Part shown: piece by piece, positions 9,010 through 16,660 of the stretch
Position numbering within the stretch: position 1 is the stretch's first letter
Layout of the letters: each line of letters starts with the position of its first letter
Origin: Phytopseudomonas seleniipraecipitans
GTDB lineage: Bacteria; Pseudomonadota; Gammaproteobacteria; Pseudomonadales; Pseudomonadaceae
Reading direction: 5' to 3'
Assembly (NCBI RefSeq): GCF_900102335.1
Contig: NZ_FNBM01000001.1
Location: 744,001 to 808,000 of the forward strand
Length of the DNA: 64,000 nucleotides
Translations under genes and position numbers: made by a program
Notes under the pieces: model-generated
The model's database searches: none
What the model was told of the DNA's origin: nothing
The model's input: only the letters and a program-made list of their open reading frames with translations

Positions 9010-10170
9010 CTAGAGGCTCAAGCTCAACGACAGCTGATAGATGTTTCGGTCATAGGATTTCTCGCGCACGCTCGAATCGTTTTCGGTGTGACGGTAACCC
9101 AGCGATACATCGACCCAGCGATCCGGGGAGTAGGTGACCCCCAGGCCATAGCTGGTGCGGTCGTCCTGACGTTCGATCGCCTTGTAGTCGCGTTCCGAGT
9201 AGCGGTAATCCAGATCCGTACGGATAAAGGCCGACCACTCATGTTCCCAACTCAGGCGGGTGGTGGTGTCCTGAACGGTGCTCGCACCGTCGTCACCTTC
9301 ATCGAAGGCGCGACGGGTGTTGAGTTTGACTACAGAATAAGTACGCGGCTCCCAGGCCACACCGACTTCCCACATCGGGCTGGTGTAATCCTCGCGCGTA
9401 TTGCTGTCGAAGTTCTTGCGCTCGGCGCCCAGGCGCAAGGTGCCGGAGGTCTTGGCGGTCGCTTCCCAGGTGGCGCCGAACAGCGCAGCATCGTTGGTGC
9501 TGTCGCGGTTGCTGCCGCTGCGCACATAGTCGTGATCGGTGTGGCGCAGCTCTACCAGCGAGCGCGTGCTACCGCCCAGACGGTGATACCACACGGTGTT
9601 GAACATCGTGCTGTCGCGTTCTTCGTCGGCGTTGAGGTCGCCGCTGTTGCGATAGCGGATGCCTTCGCGATTGATTCCGAAATCCAGCTGATTCAAACCG
9701 CTTAACGTGCCGTAGCTGTACGTGGCGCCCGCTACGCTGCGGTCGTACTTGTCGTTTTCATTGTCATCGGGATCAGCCAGGTCGATGGTTTCCTCGATGC
9801 GGTGATAGCCGAGGTTCCAACGCAGGCGATTGCGCGAGTTGAATTCGAGAATGCTGCGAAAACGCAGGTGGTGGTCGGTGTGGCTGGCGCGATCATCGGA
9901 GTGGTAGGTCTGGTCGTCGAATTCGTATTCGAGCTGGTAACCACTGTTACGCGTCTCGGCGCTGAGCAGAAATTTCGGGTTGACGCTGGTGACCCAGGAA
10001 GAGCCAGCGCCATCACGCAGGCCGCGGTAGTTGTCGTCGTAGCTCTCGGTAAGATCGAGGGTCGGCGTGAACTCGAAGCCGGCCAAGTCAATGCTCGCCG
10101 GGTCGGTAGCCCAACTGGCTGTAGACAACGTACCTGCTAACGAAGCCGTCAGTATCTTGGAGAGTTTCAT
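9010..10170 (-). CDS. Outer-membrane beta-barrel of the exopolysaccharide locus (VpsM/EpsL-like)
   Basis: The 386-residue precursor has a signal peptide (cleavage after SWA near residue 22). Alternating hydrophobic/polar strands with many Tyr, Arg and Asp residues follow, and it ends in a YQLSLSLSL strand, a good BAM-recognised C-terminus. It is the first gene of the operon and lies 132 bp ahead of the short OPX gene. In loci of this layout the barrel is thought to form the outer-membrane polymer channel. ATG 10170 is chosen because AGGAAGG stands about 11 nt upstream and the signal peptide starts there. The frame stays open upstream to 10311 but is not signal-like. Confidence 0.85.
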   Translation of the reverse strand: MKLSKILTASLAGTLSTASWATDPASIDLAGFEFTPTLDLTESYDDNYRGLRDGAGSSWVTSVNPKFLLSAETRNSGYQLEYEFDDQTYHSDDRASHTDHHLRFRSILEFNSRNRLRWNLGYHRIEETIDLADPDDNENDKYDRSVAGATYSYGTLSGLNQLDFGINREGIRYRNSGDLNADEERDSTMFNTVWYHRLGGSTRSLVELRHTDHDYVRSGSNRDSTNDAALFGATWEATAKTSGTLRLGAERKNFDSNTREDYTSPMWEVGVAWEPRTYSVVKLNTRRAFDEGDDGASTVQDTTTRLSWEHEWSAFIRTDLDYRYSERDYKAIERQDDRTSYGLGVTYSPDRWVDVSLGYRHTENDSSVREKSYDRNIYQLSLSLSL

Positions 10171-10218
10171 GGTGCCAAATCCCTTCCTGGGGTTGATCGC
10201 TGTAGTGGGGTGGCCAAT

Positions 10219-10240
10219 CACTGCGTCGGTTGACGCAGTG
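10219..10240 (-). other. Leader hairpin upstream of the beta-barrel gene
   Basis: CACTGCGTC and GACGCAGTG form a perfect 9-bp stem with a 4-nt loop, about 50 nt before the start codon at 10170. No U-tract follows it on the minus strand, so it is not a classical terminator. It could be an RNA stabiliser, a pause signal or part of an attenuator that RfaH overcomes. The stem is seen directly; the function is a guess. Confidence 0.5.
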
Positions 10241-10460
10241 GTAAAAGGTAAGCCGATAGCTCGTAGGCAGTTACCTACCGCACTGGCTAGCGGCCATTTT
10301 TCATGAGTCATTGGTTGTCGGCTCCCGAAAGAAGTTCCCTGACCGCCGTGAAACTCATCACAGGCAACTCGACAAAGAAAAGTGGAACTTTTTTCGCACT
10401 CTAATGGTTCGCCCTCATTATGAATGCTGCATTTGGATGCGATGGGGATGGGCTGTCGGG

Positions 10461-10472
10461 CACGCTACCGCC
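10461..10472 (-). promoter_or_regulatory. ops element (RfaH recruitment site)
   Basis: On the minus strand the sequence reads GGCGGTAGCGTG, identical over 12 bases to the E. coli ops element, and two preceding Gs extend the match to the JUMPstart core. It lies in the untranslated leader, about 290 nt before the first start codon of the exopolysaccharide operon and about 124 nt after the rfaH stop. In E. coli, RNA polymerase pauses at ops and RfaH binds the exposed non-template strand, which suppresses termination through long operons. The same role is inferred here. Confidence 0.85.
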
Positions 10473-10595
10473 CCAAGGCCATGCTTCTTAAGGGCTTTAA
10501 AGCGTGTTAGGCGCCATATAACGGCGGGCGCGGGCGTCAAACCGACAGGCTAATCGCTGGGCATTACAGCCATGTGAATTGCTATTCAGCAACTT

Positions 10596-11108
10596 TCATG
10601 CCGGCAAACTTCGCAGATGCGAGAGGGGCACTTTTATAGGCCTCTCTCGGTTAAGAAGGCGCAATAAAAGCATCACTCTATGCTCACCGTCCATTGCCAT
10701 AAAAATCGCCTCCATGTCCGCCAATGGACCGGCGCCAATATGTACTCTATCGCCCGGTTCGAGTGTGGTTTTTTGAACCACTTCAAGGTGGCGATCTTTT
10801 AACTTCTGAATAATGGCGTCATCTATTTGGCATGGCTTTCCGCAAAAGCTCACCACTTTGTTCACTCCGCGGGTAGAACGCAACTTCGCCCAGTTACCTT
10901 CCGCCTTCATGTGCAAAAAAATATACCCGGGGAACAGCGACTGATTGAGCTTGGCGGCGGCTCCCGCTGTTGCTGGGTGATGAATAACGCGCGGTAGGAA
11001 ACACTCGAAACCCTGTCTTTCCAGATGTTCCAAGGCTTTTTGGTCGCTGCGGGGCTTGCACTGAATGAGGTACCAGGCGAGTTCGGCGAGTTTGCTGTCA
11101 GTTTTCAT
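10596..11108 (-). CDS. rfaH: RfaH, specialised NusG paralogue / transcription antiterminator
   Basis: The 170-residue protein has an N-terminal NGN domain (AWYLIQCKPRSDQKALEHLE onward, through LFPGYIFLH) and a C-terminal KOW domain (PGDRVHIGAGPLADMEAIF, then DGEHRVMLLLRLLN). The DG..R.MLLL.L.N pattern in KOW follows RfaH rather than NusG. RfaH rides on RNA polymerase after loading at ops and prevents Rho-dependent polarity, and it recruits ribosomes. The gene lies immediately upstream of an ops-bearing exopolysaccharide operon in the same orientation, which suggests a dedicated local regulator. The C-terminal domain may refold as in E. coli RfaH, but this cannot be seen here. Confidence 0.92.
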   Translation of the reverse strand: MKTDSKLAELAWYLIQCKPRSDQKALEHLERQGFECFLPRVIHHPATAGAAAKLNQSLFPGYIFLHMKAEGNWAKLRSTRGVNKVVSFCGKPCQIDDAIIQKLKDRHLEVVQKTTLEPGDRVHIGAGPLADMEAIFMAMDGEHRVMLLLRLLNRERPIKVPLSHLRSLPA

Positions 11109-11512
11109 AAACCTCTGCTTTCCATGCGTTTGAGGCCGTTGTAACTCGGTATTGTTGCACCTAAGCGATTGTAATTTTTTTGATGATTCTTTGGGGTTTT
11201 AGCGACGAGTGGATGCTGTTCGAACTGTGCCAGTAAATCCGACAAGCGGCAATAAAAACTCTACCAGTGGAGGCGCTTTTATCCGCTGGAAACATGCATA
11301 GTAGGGGCGTATTCCGCGGAGCTGAAAAGTTCCCTGGAGAGTTGTAAGTAATTTTTATGGCGCCTGTTTTTTGATGTTTTTCATCTCGACGTACAGGTTG
11401 TCGATTGTTCTGAACGGATTGCCGGGTCGCGCATCTGCATACACAGAACGAGTGAATAATATCGAGCCATGATGGCCAAAAGACATCAACCCTCATTAAG
11501 GATGATAAATTT
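11109..11512. promoter_or_regulatory. AT-rich divergent intergenic region between rfaH and a glycosyltransferase
   Basis: The 404-bp gap is visibly more AT-rich than its surroundings, with several T and A runs. It must hold the promoters of rfaH (minus) and the glycosyltransferase (plus). AAGGA precedes the glycosyltransferase ATG at 11513. A 111-codon minus-strand frame at 11161-11496 lacks coding character and I do not call it. No confident promoter was identified. Confidence 0.5.
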
Positions 11513-12556
11513 ATGTCGCATATATACGCCGTGGTTCTTACTTATAATCGTAAGGATTTGCTCAAGCGTTGCCTGGATGCGTTGCACGCACAAACCAGAC
11601 CCTGCGATGGCATTATCGTGATTGATAACGCCAGCACTGATGGTACGGAGCAGATGGTGCTGGACTTGGCGTTACCCGGCCTCGAACTCTATGTTCTTTC
11701 CAACAACGTCGGTGCATCAGGTGGGTTCAACGCCGGCTTTCGCATGGCGTACCAGCGTGGAGCTGATTTCGTCTGGATGATGGACGACGATGTGATCCCC
11801 AATCCCGATGCATTACAGCGGCTGGTAGAAGCGGACGAGCTGTTGGCAGCGCGTGATATTCCGCGCAGCTTCTTGTTGTCTGGTGCCTATACGCAAGACG
11901 GCCTGGTCAATAACTCGCCCGCGCTGGATCAGCGTCGTAACCGCATCGACTATGAATGCTGGCCAGCCACGGTGGAACTCGGGGTAATGCCCGTGTCGCG
12001 GGCGACCTTCGTGTCTATTCTGGTGCCGCGGGCTACGCTCACCGAGCACGGCGTGCCGATCTCTTCGATGTTCATCTGGGGTGAGGATACCGAGTTCACG
12101 TTGCGTGTTACCCGTAATGCGCCGGGCTATCTGGTCGGTGCCAGCAAGGTGCTGCATCTGCGCCAAGAGGGCGGCGGGGCGATCAATATTCGTACTGAGA
12201 AGAGTCCTGCGCGAATTGGCTATCACCGGCACTTCGTTCGCAACGAGTTGTTCATCACGCGCAAGTACGCCAGCCGCCGCCGGATGGTGAAAACCCTTAC
12301 CTACCGGTTGTGGGGCATGTTCAAGCTGGTGATGAGTGGGGAGATCCGCAAGGCTCGTGTCGTTCTGGTCGGCTTGCTGGAAGCGCTGGCATTTTCGCCG
12401 CGGATCGAACCCGCTGATGCACCGCTGGAAACCTTGCGTGTGCAGGTCAGGCGGGCGGCAGCGCCAGCATTCGAGATCGCGGCCCCAGCGCCCATGCCGG
12501 TAAACATGGATTCCATCTCCGACTTCCTGCAGCCGGAGATGATGGCGGCTCAGTAA
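11513..12556 (+). CDS. Family 2 glycosyltransferase (rhamnosyl/galactofuranosyl-type)
   Basis: The 347-residue cytoplasmic enzyme opens with YAVVLTYNRKDLL and IVIDNASTDGTE, the GT2 nucleotide-binding signature. It contains MMDDDV (residues about 86-91, the DXD metal site) and WGEDTEF, the usual acceptor-side acidic pair. No membrane segments are evident. An AAGGA ribosome site lies 10 nt before the ATG. Its last 7 bp overlap the end of the convergent epimerase gene, tying it to the sugar-nucleotide cassette. It probably transfers the sugar made by that cassette to a surface glycan. Confidence 0.88.
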   Translation: MSHIYAVVLTYNRKDLLKRCLDALHAQTRPCDGIIVIDNASTDGTEQMVLDLALPGLELYVLSNNVGASGGFNAGFRMAYQRGADFVWMMDDDVIPNPDALQRLVEADELLAARDIPRSFLLSGAYTQDGLVNNSPALDQRRNRIDYECWPATVELGVMPVSRATFVSILVPRATLTEHGVPISSMFIWGEDTEFTLRVTRNAPGYLVGASKVLHLRQEGGGAINIRTEKSPARIGYHRHFVRNELFITRKYASRRRMVKTLTYRLWGMFKLVMSGEIRKARVVLVGLLEALAFSPRIEPADAPLETLRVQVRRAAAPAFEIAAPAPMPVNMDSISDFLQPEMMAAQ

Positions 12557-13098
12557 AGCTTTTCGGTGCGGTCGGCGATCAATGGCCAGGCCGCATCCTT
12601 TTCTGAAATCGTGGTCACGGCGAGTGGCCAGTCGATGCTCAGCCGCTCGTCGTTGTAACGCAGACCACGTTCCGCGGCGGGTGTGTAAGGCGCGGACACC
12701 AGATAGCTGACTTCCACATCGTCGCTCAGGGTCTGGAAAGAATGCGCGAAACCCGGCGGTACATAGAGCTGACGGTGGTTGTCGGCGGTCAATTCGAATG
12801 CCTCGTGCTGCAGATAGGTCGAGGAGTCCTCACGCAGATCCACGATCACGTCGACGATCGCGCCCTGGGTGCAGCGCACCAGTTTGGCTTCGCCGTAAGG
12901 CTGCATTTGATAATGCAGCCCGCGCAAGGTGCCGCGGCGCGCCGAACGTGATGCATTCTGCTGCACGAATTGACTGAGCAAACCGTGGCGCTCGAATTCT
13001 TCGGCACAGAAGGTGCGCGCGAAATAACCGCGCTCGTCACCGCGCGGTTCCAGCTCGATCAGCCAGGCATCGTTGAGTGTGGTGGGGTGAAAAATCAT
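12550..13098 (-). CDS. RmlC-like NDP-4-keto-sugar 3,5-epimerase
   Basis: The 182-residue cupin resembles dTDP-4-dehydrorhamnose 3,5-epimerases. It has the RGLHYQ motif with the catalytic His62 and a YLVSAPYTPAAERGLRYND block containing the Tyr/Asp region, and its length is typical. It ends the four-gene operon and overlaps the preceding oxidoreductase by 4 bp, implying translational coupling. Because the neighbouring nucleotidyltransferase makes CDP-glucose rather than dTDP-glucose, its natural substrate is probably a CDP-4-keto sugar. I therefore do not assign the name rmlC. Confidence 0.85.
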   Translation of the reverse strand: MIFHPTTLNDAWLIELEPRGDERGYFARTFCAEEFERHGLLSQFVQQNASRSARRGTLRGLHYQMQPYGEAKLVRCTQGAIVDVIVDLREDSSTYLQHEAFELTADNHRQLYVPPGFAHSFQTLSDDVEVSYLVSAPYTPAAERGLRYNDERLSIDWPLAVTTISEKDAAWPLIADRTEKLY

Positions 13099-14456
13099 GA
13101 CTGCTCCTGGCCGGTGGTCATACGAATGCGTTGTGTGCTGGCGGCGCCTGCTGCGAACAGGCTTTCCTGCTCCACATACAGGCGATCAACAAGTCGTCCT
13201 GGCGGAAACTGCACGTCATCGAAGGTCAGCGGTGCATCCTTGGCAACGGCGCGCTTGAGCGTGCAGCCGAGCGCGAGGCCAATGGGTAATAGATTCTCGT
13301 CGCGAATGGCTGCCATGTTTTCAGCAACGCCGTACGCTTCGTACCCGCCAAAGTCCTCGATGCAGTCGCCTGGGCTGAGGTCTTTCTTGGCCACTGCAAT
13401 TACGCCCACGGTCGGGCCGCCGCGGGGCGTCAGCACCGGGTCACCAAACAGCACGGCGCGAGCCACCGAGTTGGGCACCTCGAAGTGGCACAGGTGATAA
13501 GGCGTGTAGAAGCTGTAGTAGGGGCCCTTACCGAGTTTGTAGAGCTCCAGGTAATGGCGCTGCCGCGGGTTTTCCAACGTGCCGATGACGAACACACCAG
13601 GGCCGGGGCGCGCACCGACGACGTAATCCACCAGGCCGGGCTCACCCGGGTCGAGGTACGGTTCGAAGGCGCTCAGGGTGTCCTCGATGGGAACCAGTGG
13701 CGCGCCAGGGTTGCCGCCGGAAAAGTCCGGGCCGAGCATGCCGCGGCGAGCCACGCGCATGCCTGTGGCGTTGGCGACAATGGCCTGCTCGAAGGAAATC
13801 TTGGTGCCATCGGCGAAGGAGGCGACCATCGCTGGTTTCTGACCCCAACGGCGAGCAAATTCTTGCTGAGTGGTCGGGTTGCGATAAGGATCATGCAAGC
13901 CCTTGATGTTGCCGCACAGCACCGGCTTGACGCCCAACCCTGCGACGAAACGGTAGAGGTTCATCTGCACGCCCGGCTGGTCACCGTCCGAAAAGGTGTA
14001 GATGACGCCAGCCTGGTCGGCTTTGTGCTTGAGAATCGGGCCGATGGTGCCATCCAGCTCGGCGTTCATTTGCACCACGTGCTTGCCGGCTTCGAGGGCT
14101 GCCAGCACAGCGTGGGCGGCATATTCGATGGAGCCGGTCACTTCGATGATGGCGTCCAGGCCCGCGGCGCGTGCCAATGCCTGTGCGTCTTCGGTAACTG
14201 CCGGGGTTCCGCTGGCAATGGCACGCTCCAGTTCGGCCTGTGTATCACAGCGCAGTGGCTCGATGCCCGCCTGGTCGTAAACGCCGACAGCGCTGCCGAT
14301 GTTTCGGTTAGCGACGGCGCACAGGCGCATGCCGGTGGTGGCAGTGAGAATCTGCAGGGCAATGCCGCTGCCCTGAAAGCCCGCGCCAATCATGCCCACG
14401 CGAATGGGGTGGCCCTCGGCTTCGCGCTTGGCCAAGGCGGTATCAACGATGATCAT
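13095..14456 (-). CDS. NAD(P)-dependent oxidoreductase with C-terminal SAF domain
   Basis: The 453-residue protein has an N-terminal Rossmann fold (VGMIGAGFQGSGIA) like homoserine dehydrogenase. A middle domain follows (FSDGDQPGVQMN, GNIKGLHDPYRNPTT), then a C-terminal SAF-like part (AVAKKDLSPGDCIEDFGGYE onward). It belongs to a family often named homoserine-dehydrogenase-like or FlgA-like, whose reaction is usually not defined. Here it sits between a glucose-1-phosphate cytidylyltransferase and a 3,5-epimerase, so a redox step on a CDP-sugar or its precursor is the natural guess. Real homoserine biosynthesis is unlikely in this setting. Confidence 0.75.
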   Translation of the reverse strand: MIIVDTALAKREAEGHPIRVGMIGAGFQGSGIALQILTATTGMRLCAVANRNIGSAVGVYDQAGIEPLRCDTQAELERAIASGTPAVTEDAQALARAAGLDAIIEVTGSIEYAAHAVLAALEAGKHVVQMNAELDGTIGPILKHKADQAGVIYTFSDGDQPGVQMNLYRFVAGLGVKPVLCGNIKGLHDPYRNPTTQQEFARRWGQKPAMVASFADGTKISFEQAIVANATGMRVARRGMLGPDFSGGNPGAPLVPIEDTLSAFEPYLDPGEPGLVDYVVGARPGPGVFVIGTLENPRQRHYLELYKLGKGPYYSFYTPYHLCHFEVPNSVARAVLFGDPVLTPRGGPTVGVIAVAKKDLSPGDCIEDFGGYEAYGVAENMAAIRDENLLPIGLALGCTLKRAVAKDAPLTFDDVQFPPGRLVDRLYVEQESLFAAGAASTQRIRMTTGQEQS

Positions 14457-14469
14457 CGGTGTTGCTCCT

Positions 14470-15246
14470 TCAGTCTTTCCACTGCTTCCAGGGGGCGCCG
14501 CTGGCCCAGGCGGTTTCCAGGGTGATCTTGTCGCGTAGTGAATCCATGCTCTGCCAGTAGCCGCTGTGGTGATAGCTGCCGAGCATGTCGCGCTCTACCA
14601 GGCGATCCATCGGCTCGTTTTCCCACGTGGTCTGGTCGTCGTCGATCAGCTCGAATACTTCAGGTTCGCACACGAAAAATCCGCCATTGATCAGGCCGCC
14701 ATCAGCCGCGCCTTTCTCACGGAATGCCTCGACGCGGTTGAGGTCTTCGTTGAGGCGCAGCGCGCCGTAGCGGCCGGGTTGGGTGACGGCGGTCAGGGTG
14801 CACCAGCGTTTCGAGGCCTTGTGCACCTCGACCAATTCGCGGATGTTCACGTCGCTGACACCGTCGCCGTAGGTCAGGCAGAAGGGGCCGTCACTGAGCA
14901 AACGCATGGCGCGCTTGAGGCGCCCACCGGTCATCGAGTCGGCGCCGGTGTCGAGCACGGTGACGCGCCAGTCTTCGCTGACGCTCTCCAGCCAGTCGAT
15001 GTTGCCGGTCTTCAGGTCGATGGTGTAGTCGGTCCGCTGGGCGCGGTAATTGAGGAAATAGTCGCGGATGTAGTCGACCTTGTAGCCGCCAAGCACCACG
15101 AAGTCGTTGAAGCCATGGTGCGCGTACATTTTCATGATGTGCCAGATGATCGGCCTGCCGCCGATTTCGACCATCGGCTTGGGACGGATTGCCGTCTCCT
15201 CGCTCAATCGTGTACCGAAGCCACCTGCAAAGATTGCGACTTTCAT
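14470..15246 (-). CDS. rfbF: Glucose-1-phosphate cytidylyltransferase
   Basis: The 258-residue enzyme makes CDP-glucose from glucose-1-phosphate and CTP. It begins KVAIFAGGFGTRLSEET with the downstream KPMVEIGGRPI, the nucleotidyltransferase signature, and includes YGDGVSDVNI with the metal-binding Asp. Length and sequence match RfbF/DdhA. It lies 71 bp after the SDR gene and 13 bp before the SAF oxidoreductase gene. CDP-glucose is the entry point to 3,6-dideoxyhexoses and some branched sugars, but the usual next enzyme, CDP-glucose 4,6-dehydratase, is not encoded in the window. Confidence 0.93.
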   Translation of the reverse strand: MKVAIFAGGFGTRLSEETAIRPKPMVEIGGRPIIWHIMKMYAHHGFNDFVVLGGYKVDYIRDYFLNYRAQRTDYTIDLKTGNIDWLESVSEDWRVTVLDTGADSMTGGRLKRAMRLLSDGPFCLTYGDGVSDVNIRELVEVHKASKRWCTLTAVTQPGRYGALRLNEDLNRVEAFREKGAADGGLINGGFFVCEPEVFELIDDDQTTWENEPMDRLVERDMLGSYHHSGYWQSMDSLRDKITLETAWASGAPWKQWKD

Positions 15247-15317
15247 GATGGTATTCCTCCCTGATGAGTGGACGCTGAATCGGAAAAACGGCCGGGTAAA
15301 ACCGGCAGTACCGGGTG

Positions 15318-16364
15318 CTAGCGGGAATGCCAGCGCAGATCTTCGGACAAGCGACCACTGTCGATGTGGCCCTGCAGCACACGCAGGCGCACCAGTGGCG
15401 AGGTGCGGAACTGGGTGTCGGCGAAGTTCATGCCCCGCAGACCCTCGACCAGCTGGCTGATCGACTTGGCCAAGGTCATTTGCGGTTGGTGGTGGGGGGC
15501 GAGGCGGGCGAACAGGCTGAAGTCGACCTGATAGGAGCGGCTGTCGACCGGCGCTTCGGTATTGATGCTCACCTCGGTGCCCGGCAGCGCTTCGGCCACG
15601 GCTGCGGCAAGGTCGCGCACCTGGTGGTTGCGTTCGTTACAGCCGGTATTTACCCGCAGGATGCGCCCGCCATTGTCAGCGCTGCGCTGGATCGCCCAAT
15701 CGATGGCGCGGGCCATGTCCGCCACATCGATCAGCGGTCGCCAGGGCGAGCCGTCGCTGAGTACCGTGATACGGCCGTCGCTGAGCGCACCCGCGACGAA
15801 ATCATTGAGCACCAGGTCCAGGCGCAAGCGGTCGGACATCCCGCAGGCGGTGGCGAAGCGCAGGCTGGTAATCACCATGTCGCCGTCGATATCGGCGAGG
15901 GCATCTTCACTGCCGATCTTAGAACGCGCATAGGCGGTCATGGGTGCGACCGGATCAGCTTCCGTGCGCGGGCCGCCCTCGGCCACGCCATAGACACTGC
16001 AGCTGGAAGCGAAGACGAAATTGCGCACGCCGGCGCGTGCCGCGGCCTTGGCGATGCTGATGGTGGCGTCCTGGTTGATGGCCTCGGTGACGCCGGCGAA
16101 ACGATCTCCCATGGGGTCGTTGGACACGGCTGCCAATTGCACCACCGCGTCGTAGCCGGCCAGTGCCTGCTCCGACAAATCGCGCACGTCTCCAAAGAAC
16201 TGCTGCGTCAGCCGCTGTTCGGGCAGCGTATGGGCGTTTGTAAGGCAGTGCGCGAAGTAGGCGTTGTCGTAGCCATGCACGATTGCCGAAGGGTGGCGAG
16301 CCGTCAGCTCGCGGATTACTGCGGGGCCGACATAGCCCATGTTGCCAAGAACCAGAATCTTCAT
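15318..16364 (-). CDS. Extended SDR, NAD-dependent sugar epimerase/dehydratase
   Basis: The 348-residue protein has an N-terminal GNMGYVGPAV nucleotide-binding loop (GxxGxxG), an SSCSVYG catalytic-serine segment and a YARSK catalytic Tyr/Lys pair. A later RPLIDVADMARAI segment is typical of sugar-nucleotide SDRs. ATG 16364 is chosen because AAGGAT lies 7 to 12 nt upstream. It is the first gene of the operon. It does not look like the classical CDP-glucose 4,6-dehydratase, but it could supply the missing dehydratase or a C4 reductase/epimerase step. Confidence 0.85.
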   Translation of the reverse strand: MKILVLGNMGYVGPAVIRELTARHPSAIVHGYDNAYFAHCLTNAHTLPEQRLTQQFFGDVRDLSEQALAGYDAVVQLAAVSNDPMGDRFAGVTEAINQDATISIAKAAARAGVRNFVFASSCSVYGVAEGGPRTEADPVAPMTAYARSKIGSEDALADIDGDMVITSLRFATACGMSDRLRLDLVLNDFVAGALSDGRITVLSDGSPWRPLIDVADMARAIDWAIQRSADNGGRILRVNTGCNERNHQVRDLAAAVAEALPGTEVSINTEAPVDSRSYQVDFSLFARLAPHHQPQMTLAKSISQLVEGLRGMNFADTQFRTSPLVRLRVLQGHIDSGRLSEDLRWHSR

Positions 16365-16660
16365 ATGCCATCCTTGCGCCGCCGCCCGGGATTGGGCCGG
16401 CATCCAACGATGGGCTGATGATATTCTCGCGACAGAAAAATGCTTATTTTTTCTGATGAATGGTTTTGTTTATATAAGTGCCTGATAAATAAAGATATTT
16501 ATATAATTTAATGATTTTATTGGCTTTTTTCCACCGTCCTCGACGCCTAGGATTGCCAGTGAACAGCCAGCAGACCCCCGAAAAACCTGGCGATTATGAG
16601 TTTCAAAGGCTCTGGAATGGGCTTTGTGGGGGATCTCACAAAAATGAAATTTAGTCGTCA
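16365..16660. promoter_or_regulatory. AT-rich promoter region of the CDP-sugar operon
   Basis: This gap contains a strongly AT-rich core at about 16440-16535, with TATATAAATA-like runs on both strands, unlike the GC-rich coding DNA on either side. It must carry the promoter of the minus-strand operon beginning at 16364. It also follows the 3' end of the hydroxyacid dehydrogenase gene only on its far side, which is at 16661. No single promoter could be chosen. Such AT islands are often bound by H-NS-like MvaT proteins; that is an inference. Confidence 0.45.

Larger units (their letters stand above)
10171..10595 (-). promoter_or_regulatory. Leader and promoter region of the exopolysaccharide operon
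   Basis: This 425-bp gap separates rfaH from the operon it probably controls. It holds the ops element (10461-10472). Downstream of it in the transcript lies a perfect 9-bp hairpin with a GGTT loop (10219-10227 / 10232-10240). No clear terminator follows rfaH, so readthrough is possible. A TTGACG (10535-10540) followed by TATATG or TATGGC (about 10513-10520) is only a weak sigma-70 candidate, because the spacer is 14 or 16 bp. Confidence 0.6.

Noticed and set aside
10513-10540. Sigma-70 promoter TTGACG/TATATG for the exopolysaccharide operon
   Set aside because: The spacer is only 14 bp, or 16 bp with a poor -10, so I mention it but do not call it.
11161-11496. Minus-strand frame in the AT-rich gap before the glycosyltransferase
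   Set aside because: There is no ribosome site, the composition is odd, and it lies in an obvious promoter region.
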